Part shown: positions 60,107 through 64,000 of the stretch, piece after piece
How positions within the stretch are numbered: position 1 is the stretch's first letter
Layout of the letters: every line of letters starts with the position of its first letter
NCBI GenBank assembly: GCA_020440645.1
Contig: JAGRNR010000010.1
Span: 1-64,000 of the forward strand
From: JAHEFU01 sp020440645
Lineage (GTDB): Bacteria > 4484-113 > JAFGCY01
Direction: 5' to 3'
DNA length: 64,000 nucleotides
Notes under the pieces: model-generated
The model's database searches: none
What the model was told of the DNA's origin: nothing
Seen by the model: the letters and a program-made list of their open reading frames with translations, nothing else
Made by a program: the position numbers and the translations under genes

Positions 60107-61434
60107 CCGGCGGTCCCCGCCAGCCAGTCAGTTGCCTCGCGCAGCACCGCGGCCTCATTGAGGCTGAGCACTTCGCGTTCGCGCATCAGCAGGCGGCCGT
60201 TGGCAATCGTGTGGCGCACGTCCGCCGCCTGAGCACTGTATGCCAGGTAGCTGTACACTGCGCTCGCGTGCGTGTAGCGCGGCGTGGTGTGCGGGGTTGC
60301 CAGGTCGATCACGCAGATGTCTGCCAGCTTCCCCGCTGCCAGCGTGCCAAAGCGCCTGTCCCCCAGAGCGGCAGCACCGCCCGAAGTTGCCAGCTGCACC
60401 GCCTGCTGCGCCGGCATCGCCTCAGCATCCAAGAGGATGCCCTTTGGCAGCAGTGAGGAGAGGTGCAGCTCCTCCCACATGTCGAGGTTGTTGTTGCTGG
60501 CTGCCCCGTCAGTGCCCAACCCGACATTCACGCCGGCCTTCAGCATGGCAACCGTCGGCGCGACACCGCTGGCCAGCTTCAGGTTGCTGGCCGGGCAGTG
60601 GCAGGCTCCGCAGCCATGGCTGGCCATCAGTTCCATGTCCGGCTGCTCCACCCAGACGCAGTGCGCCCCGAGCGTACGCGGGCCAAGCACCCCGAGCCGC
60701 GCCAGCCCGGCGGTCGGGCTCTCTCCCGGCTGCAGCCATTCGGTGATGCCCTGCTCGGCATTCGTTTCATGCAGGTGGATGTGGAACAGCAGGCCGTGCT
60801 CACGCGACAGGCCGTGCATCGTTGTCAGGATCTCCGGTGTGCAGGTGTAGGGCGCATGGCAGGCCACCGCCGGTTCGATCAACGGATGCCCGCTGAACTC
60901 GGCGATCAGCGCTTCAGACAGCTTCTTTCCATCCTGCCATGTCGGCGCGCTGGGCGTCGGGAACTGGATCACACCCTCGCTGACCAGCCCGCGCATCCCG
61001 CTGTCAGCCACCGCGCTGGCAACGCTGGCGGCGAACAGGTACATGTCATTCACGCAGGTCACCCCGCCCCTGATGCTTTCGAGGCAGGCCAGGCGTGTGG
61101 CGTGGTAGCAGAAGTCCGGCGAGAGGTGTTTGCCCTCCGCCGGCCAGATATGCTCATTGAGCCAGGTCAGGAGCGGCAGGTCATCGGCCAGTCCGCGGAA
61201 GTAGACCATCGGCATGTGAGTATGCGCATTCACCATGCCGGGCAGCACCACGCAGCCGCTGCAGTCCAGCACCTCGTCAAAACCGGAGACCGGCGGGCAG
61301 TCCGACATCGGCCCGATAGCGCTCACCAGCTCGCCTTCGGTGGCAAGGTAGCCCGGGTTGAACTGGCGCAGTTCGCTGTCCATCGCCAGCACGGTCGCAT
61401 TCGTCAAGAGCATCCTGCCCTGTTGCTTTGCCAT
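60103..61434 (-). CDS. amidohydrolase, MtaD-like (S-adenosylhomocysteine/methylthioadenosine deaminase type)
   Basis: A 443-residue cytosolic metal-dependent deaminase of the ATZ/TRZ branch. Seen: VVLPGMVNAHTHMPMVYFRGLADDLPLLTWL (HxH metal site), HAPYTCTPE, LLFHIHLHETN (metal His), SHGCGACHCPASNLKLASG, and VGLGTDGAASNNNLDM (metal Asp), the order and spacing found in 5-methylthioadenosine/S-adenosylhomocysteine deaminases. It probably deaminates SAH or MTA to the inosyl form; other substrates in this subfamily are possible. ATG 61434 is fixed by TAGAAT six bases upstream. It is divergent from the DUF2156-like gene. Confidence 0.88.
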   Translation of the reverse strand: MAKQQGRMLLTNATVLAMDSELRQFNPGYLATEGELVSAIGPMSDCPPVSGFDEVLDCSGCVVLPGMVNAHTHMPMVYFRGLADDLPLLTWLNEHIWPAEGKHLSPDFCYHATRLACLESIRGGVTCVNDMYLFAASVASAVADSGMRGLVSEGVIQFPTPSAPTWQDGKKLSEALIAEFSGHPLIEPAVACHAPYTCTPEILTTMHGLSREHGLLFHIHLHETNAEQGITEWLQPGESPTAGLARLGVLGPRTLGAHCVWVEQPDMELMASHGCGACHCPASNLKLASGVAPTVAMLKAGVNVGLGTDGAASNNNLDMWEELHLSSLLPKGILLDAEAMPAQQAVQLATSGGAAALGDRRFGTLAAGKLADICVIDLATPHTTPRYTHASAVYSYLAYSAQAADVRHTIANGRLLMREREVLSLNEAAVLREATDWLAGTAG

Positions 61435-61440
61435 GCAGGG

Positions 61441-61446
61441 ATTCTA
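61441..61446 (-). promoter_or_regulatory. -10 box of a leaderless mRNA (deaminase)
   Basis: TAGAAT on the minus strand, six bases before ATG 61434; no Shine-Dalgarno sequence. Confidence 0.6.
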
Positions 61447-61477
61447 CCAGTTCAGTGCATGGGCAGACGAACTGGGT

Positions 61478-61483
61478 TAGACT
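61478..61483 (+). promoter_or_regulatory. possible -10 box before a CTG start
   Basis: TAGACT lies six bases before CTG 61490, which is in frame with the DUF2156-like protein. Same geometry as the other leaderless genes but with a rare start codon. Confidence 0.35.
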
Positions 61484-61489
61484 GGCAGT

Positions 61490-62542
61490 CTGGACGCCCT
61501 GCGCAAACAATATCCGGATGCATTGAAGCCCGCAGCCAGCCCGCTGGAACTGCATGGCAGCTTCGCACTGGCAATGTCCACGCGCCAGCCCTCACTCAGC
61601 TTGTTCAGCGGGAGCTGCGGCGAGATTGCCTACCACCCAGCCCTGCATGCACTTGGCAGCTCACTTGTCCTGGGTGATCCCCTCTGCAGCGAAGCGAACA
61701 GGCCCGCCATGCTTGCGGAATACCTTGCTGCGAATCCTCGTTCAGCATTCCTGCAGGTATCCGAATCCACGGCCATCGAGCTGGGCCGGATCGGCTTCCA
61801 CTGCACGCCAATGGGATTCGAAAGCTGGATTCCGCTGCAGGACTGGCATCTCCGCGGCCAGGCTCGCAAGTACCTGCGATACGTGCTCAGCCGGGCCCGC
61901 CGCCAGGCTGTGACCCTGCAGGACTGGCCGGACTACCTTGAACGGATGGATGAACTGCAGGAAATCAGCCGCCACTGGCTGGGCCTCAGGCGGCGCAATG
62001 CAAGCGAATTGCATTTCCTTGCGCGCCCGCTGGACAGTTGCCACGACCCAGCCACCCGCTGCTTCGTGGCCCGCCGAGATGGCCGGACGATCGCCTTCGT
62101 GATGTTCGACCCGCTGTACCGCGATGGCCGGGTGATCGGATATGCGGCCTCGCTGCTGCGCTCCCGTGAACTGGGCAGTGCGGGCTGGCAGGACTTCATC
62201 GTGCTTGGGGCAATGGAGCATTTCCGCCTGCGGGGCCTGGAATGGCTGACGCTCGGGCTATCGCCATTCGCACCAGCAGAGGCCGCGCAAGCAATTTCAA
62301 GCCCGCCAGCCACCCGGGCAATATTCAGCTGGTGGCTGGAGCATGGCAACTGGCTCTATAACTTCCGTGGGGTTGGGTTCCACAAGCGCCGCTATCCTGC
62401 ACAGCGGCGCACGATGTATTTCTGCTCAAGGCAGGCATTGCCCCTGCTGGAACTGAGGGATGCCCTGGCGGCGATGCGCGTCAGGCCGCTGCAGCGCCTC
62501 GGCGGTCACCTGCTGGGGATGCTGGAGTCGGCTTCAGGCTGA
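61490..62542 (+). CDS. DUF2156-like (phosphatidylglycerol lysyltransferase C-terminal domain) protein
   Basis: About 340-350 residues, soluble. It resembles the C-terminal GNAT-type aminoacyl-tRNA transferase domain of MprF/LPG synthases: LGDPLCSEANRPAMLAEYLA, SWIPLQDWHLRGQARKYLRYVLSRARR (the R-rich segment before the catalytic core), TRCFVARRDGRTIAFVMFDPLYR, and GAMEHFRLRGLEWLTLGLSPFA. Stand-alone copies without the membrane flippase part exist; their substrates are mostly unknown. Start: no ATG or GTG is available before the conserved region; TTG 61523 is possible, but the frame reads LDALRKQYPDALKPAA upstream, and CTG 61490 has TAGACT at six bases. The TAG of that box is in frame, so the start lies at or after 61490. 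Confidence 0.75.
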   Translation: MDALRKQYPDALKPAASPLELHGSFALAMSTRQPSLSLFSGSCGEIAYHPALHALGSSLVLGDPLCSEANRPAMLAEYLAANPRSAFLQVSESTAIELGRIGFHCTPMGFESWIPLQDWHLRGQARKYLRYVLSRARRQAVTLQDWPDYLERMDELQEISRHWLGLRRRNASELHFLARPLDSCHDPATRCFVARRDGRTIAFVMFDPLYRDGRVIGYAASLLRSRELGSAGWQDFIVLGAMEHFRLRGLEWLTLGLSPFAPAEAAQAISSPPATRAIFSWWLEHGNWLYNFRGVGFHKRRYPAQRRTMYFCSRQALPLLELRDALAAMRVRPLQRLGGHLLGMLESASG

Positions 62543-62962
62543 GGCTTCGCCGAGCTGCAGTTCCCCGGCCAGCTCGCTGATGTGCTTCGCAATGTCCTCG
62601 CGCACATCGCGATAGATCTGCAGGCGTTCCTCATCGGTGCCGACCGCGTTGTAGGGGTCGAAGATGTACCAGATGTGCCTGCCGACGTTCTGTGGGATTC
62701 GTCCGGCATAGTTGCGCGCCGTCTCACCGATCAGGATCACGTGGTCAAAGCTTGCGAGGTTGAGGTCCTTGATGTCCGTGCCCTGGAAATCCGTGGCATC
62801 GGCACCGGCCTCCTCGATCACCTTCGAGCTCATCGGCTGCAGCTCATACAGCGGCATCACTCCGGCGCTGCGCCATTCGTGCTGGGGGTACTGCATGCGC
62901 GCCAGCCGCTCCGCAATCGGGCTGCGGCAGGTGTTCCCGGTACATACGAACAGGAAGCGCAT
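62534..62962 (-). CDS. low-molecular-weight protein tyrosine phosphatase/arsenate reductase family
   Basis: A 142-residue LMW-PTP fold protein. Seen: MRFLFVCTGNTCRSPIAE with the P-loop CTGNTCRS (nucleophile C8, CxxxxxRS) and the C-terminal general acid in FDPY. In a window edge next to a CapD/PseB-like gene this could be a phosphatase for a polysaccharide tyrosine kinase, but arsenate reductase activity is also found in this family. The start is ATG 62962, with TATAAC seven bases upstream; the open frame to 63058 has no signal. It overlaps the DUF2156-like gene by nine bases tail to tail. Confidence 0.88.
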   Translation of the reverse strand: MRFLFVCTGNTCRSPIAERLARMQYPQHEWRSAGVMPLYELQPMSSKVIEEAGADATDFQGTDIKDLNLASFDHVILIGETARNYAGRIPQNVGRHIWYIFDPYNAVGTDEERLQIYRDVREDIAKHISELAGELQLGEASA

Positions 62963-62969
62963 GGACTCA

Positions 62970-62975
62970 GTTATA
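62970..62975 (-). promoter_or_regulatory. -10 box of a leaderless mRNA (LMW phosphatase)
   Basis: TATAAC on the minus strand, seven bases before ATG 62962; no Shine-Dalgarno sequence. Confidence 0.55.
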
Positions 62976-63117
62976 CACCTGTGTCGTGCGGAATGATTCA
63001 AATGGGGGAAGCGTGAAGAAAGGAAACTCACCTGCCATAGCCGACCGGGGCCGGCCATAGCAAATGAGTTGTCATCCTATAGATCGGTATCCGGCGGACT
63101 GACTTGAGCGGACAGGC

Positions 63118-64000
63118 TCAGCTGGACATGCCTGTGAGGAACTGCTCCACAAGGCCGCGCTGCTCCAGCAGCTCGATGATGCCATCGACATCCAGGAGCT
63201 CTTGGCTTTCACTGTCATAGCCGGTGTTCTCCAGCTTCAGCTTGGCCGGGTCAGGCGGGCTGAGCGGCTCGACCATGAAGTGGTCGTCAAACTCAGTGGC
63301 ATGCAGCCCTTCCTCAGGTGTCATCAGCGCTTCGCAGAGCTTCTCGCCGGGCAGCAGGCCGATCTCGTTTACGCCGATCGCCTGCGGGTCATGCCCGAAA
63401 CGCGGGGCGTAGATCCGGATCAGCGCGTTCACCAGGTCGATGATGCGCATCACAGGCATCTTCAGGATGAAGATCTCACCGGAGCGGGCTGACAGCGAGG
63501 CCTTCAGCGCCAGCTCGACGGCCTGCGGGATGCTCATGAAGAAGCGCCGCATCTGCGGGTGGGTGATCGTCACCGGGCCACCCTGGCGGATCTGCTCGAT
63601 GAACATCGGGATCGCGCTGCCGCGGCTGGCCAGCACATTGCCGAAGCGGATCACACCGAAGCGTGTGCGGCGGTCGCCCTTGTACTGGCTGGCGGAGAGG
63701 ATCATCCGCTCGGCCAGCAGCTTGGTGGCACCCATCGTGTTGGTCGGGCTGACGGCCTTGTCAGTGCTGATCCCGACGAGCAGTTCCATGTTGTAGTTGA
63801 GCGCGGCCTCGACCAGGTTCTGCGTGCCTAGCACGTTGGTCTTGACCGCCTCGAAGGGGTTGTACTCGCAGATGGCAACGTGCTTCAGCGCCGAGGCGTG
63901 GAACACCACGTCGACACCCTCGCAGGCGCGCATCAGGCGGTCGCGGTCGCGCACATCGCCGATCAGGTAGCGCAGGTCACCGCGGTCGCCCAGCTCGCGG
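63118..64000 (-). CDS. CapD/FlaA1-like nucleotide-sugar dehydratase (5' end outside the window)
   Basis: The C-terminal ~290 residues of an SDR-type polysaccharide biosynthesis protein; the frame is still open at the window edge (codons up to 64000). Seen: GDRGDLRYLIGDVRDRDRL, FHASALKHVAICEYNPFEAVKTNVLGTQNLVEAA, catalytic-region NTMGATKLLAERM (MGxxK in place of YxxxK, typical of PseB/CapD), RFGVIRFGNVLASRGSAIPMF and RRFFMSIPQAVEL. Such enzymes are UDP-GlcNAc 4,6- or 5-dehydratases/epimerases for capsule, O-antigen or pseudaminic acid. Whether it carries the N-terminal membrane domain (CapD long form) cannot be seen. Confidence 0.92.
   Translation of the reverse strand, partial: RELGDRGDLRYLIGDVRDRDRLMRACEGVDVVFHASALKHVAICEYNPFEAVKTNVLGTQNLVEAALNYNMELLVGISTDKAVSPTNTMGATKLLAERMILSASQYKGDRRTRFGVIRFGNVLASRGSAIPMFIEQIRQGGPVTITHPQMRRFFMSIPQAVELALKASLSARSGEIFILKMPVMRIIDLVNALIRIYAPRFGHDPQAIGVNEIGLLPGEKLCEALMTPEEGLHATEFDDHFMVEPLSPPDPAKLKLENTGYDSESQELLDVDGIIELLEQRGLVEQFLTGMSS

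Overview
The window reads as chromosome from a GC-rich, uncultivated-looking bacterium that I cannot place in a phylum. It has about ten predicted lipoproteins with lipobox cysteines, very large secreted proteins built from PKD, fibronectin-III and PQQ-like propeller repeats, chemotaxis genes, and ordinary housekeeping genes (recF, ruvC-ruvA, nusB, a class A PBP, kup, two tRNAs). No prophage, CRISPR array, integrase or biosynthetic cluster is visible, and gene order is mosaic with short operons and many tail-to-tail pairs.

Layout. 0-4 kb: ABC-type amino-acid binding lipoprotein with a cysteine-repeat tail, tRNA-Leu(CAA), two VOC proteins, a NagD-type HAD phosphatase. 4-10 kb (minus): XRE regulator plus small membrane protein, HD-GYP protein, recF, an exported unknown, and an ECF sigma/membrane-partner pair. 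10-13 kb: cheX-cheA. 13-25 kb (minus): two giant PKD/propeller lipoproteins flanking kup, then an S9 peptidase. 25-33 kb: DinB protein, quinone oxidoreductase, CPBP protease, a MenA-like prenyltransferase, a REP-associated transposase (RAYT) flanked by REP hairpins, SDR, sensor kinase, DUF4259 protein. 33-43 kb: cohesin/dockerin-like PKD protein, tRNA-Arg(TCT), ArsR-SRPBCC pair, exported VOC protein, a peptide methionine sulfoxide reductase with UGA at its catalytic position, and a lipoprotein with four c-type haem motifs. 43-50 kb: two tandem paralogous 1.19-kilo-residue lipoproteins. 50-57 kb: ruvC-ruvA, zinc-ribbon proteins, PBP1, nusB, a YjfB-like motility peptide. 57-64 kb: a third propeller lipoprotein, an MtaD-like deaminase, a DUF2156-like protein, an LMW phosphatase, and a CapD/PseB-like dehydratase cut by the window end.

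Three signals stand out. (1) msrA at 39873-40754 is one frame interrupted only by TGA exactly where the catalytic cysteine of the GCFWG motif belongs, followed by a SECIS-like hairpin: a probable membrane-anchored selenoprotein MsrA. (2) At least twelve genes have a TANNNT -10 box 6-7 bases before the start codon and no Shine-Dalgarno sequence, so leaderless mRNAs seem common here; this also corrects several starts. (3) A RAYT is bracketed by inverted REP hairpins with a compensatory base-pair change, and four TAGGAGG-headed hairpins in the window each supply the TAG stop codon of the adjoining gene.
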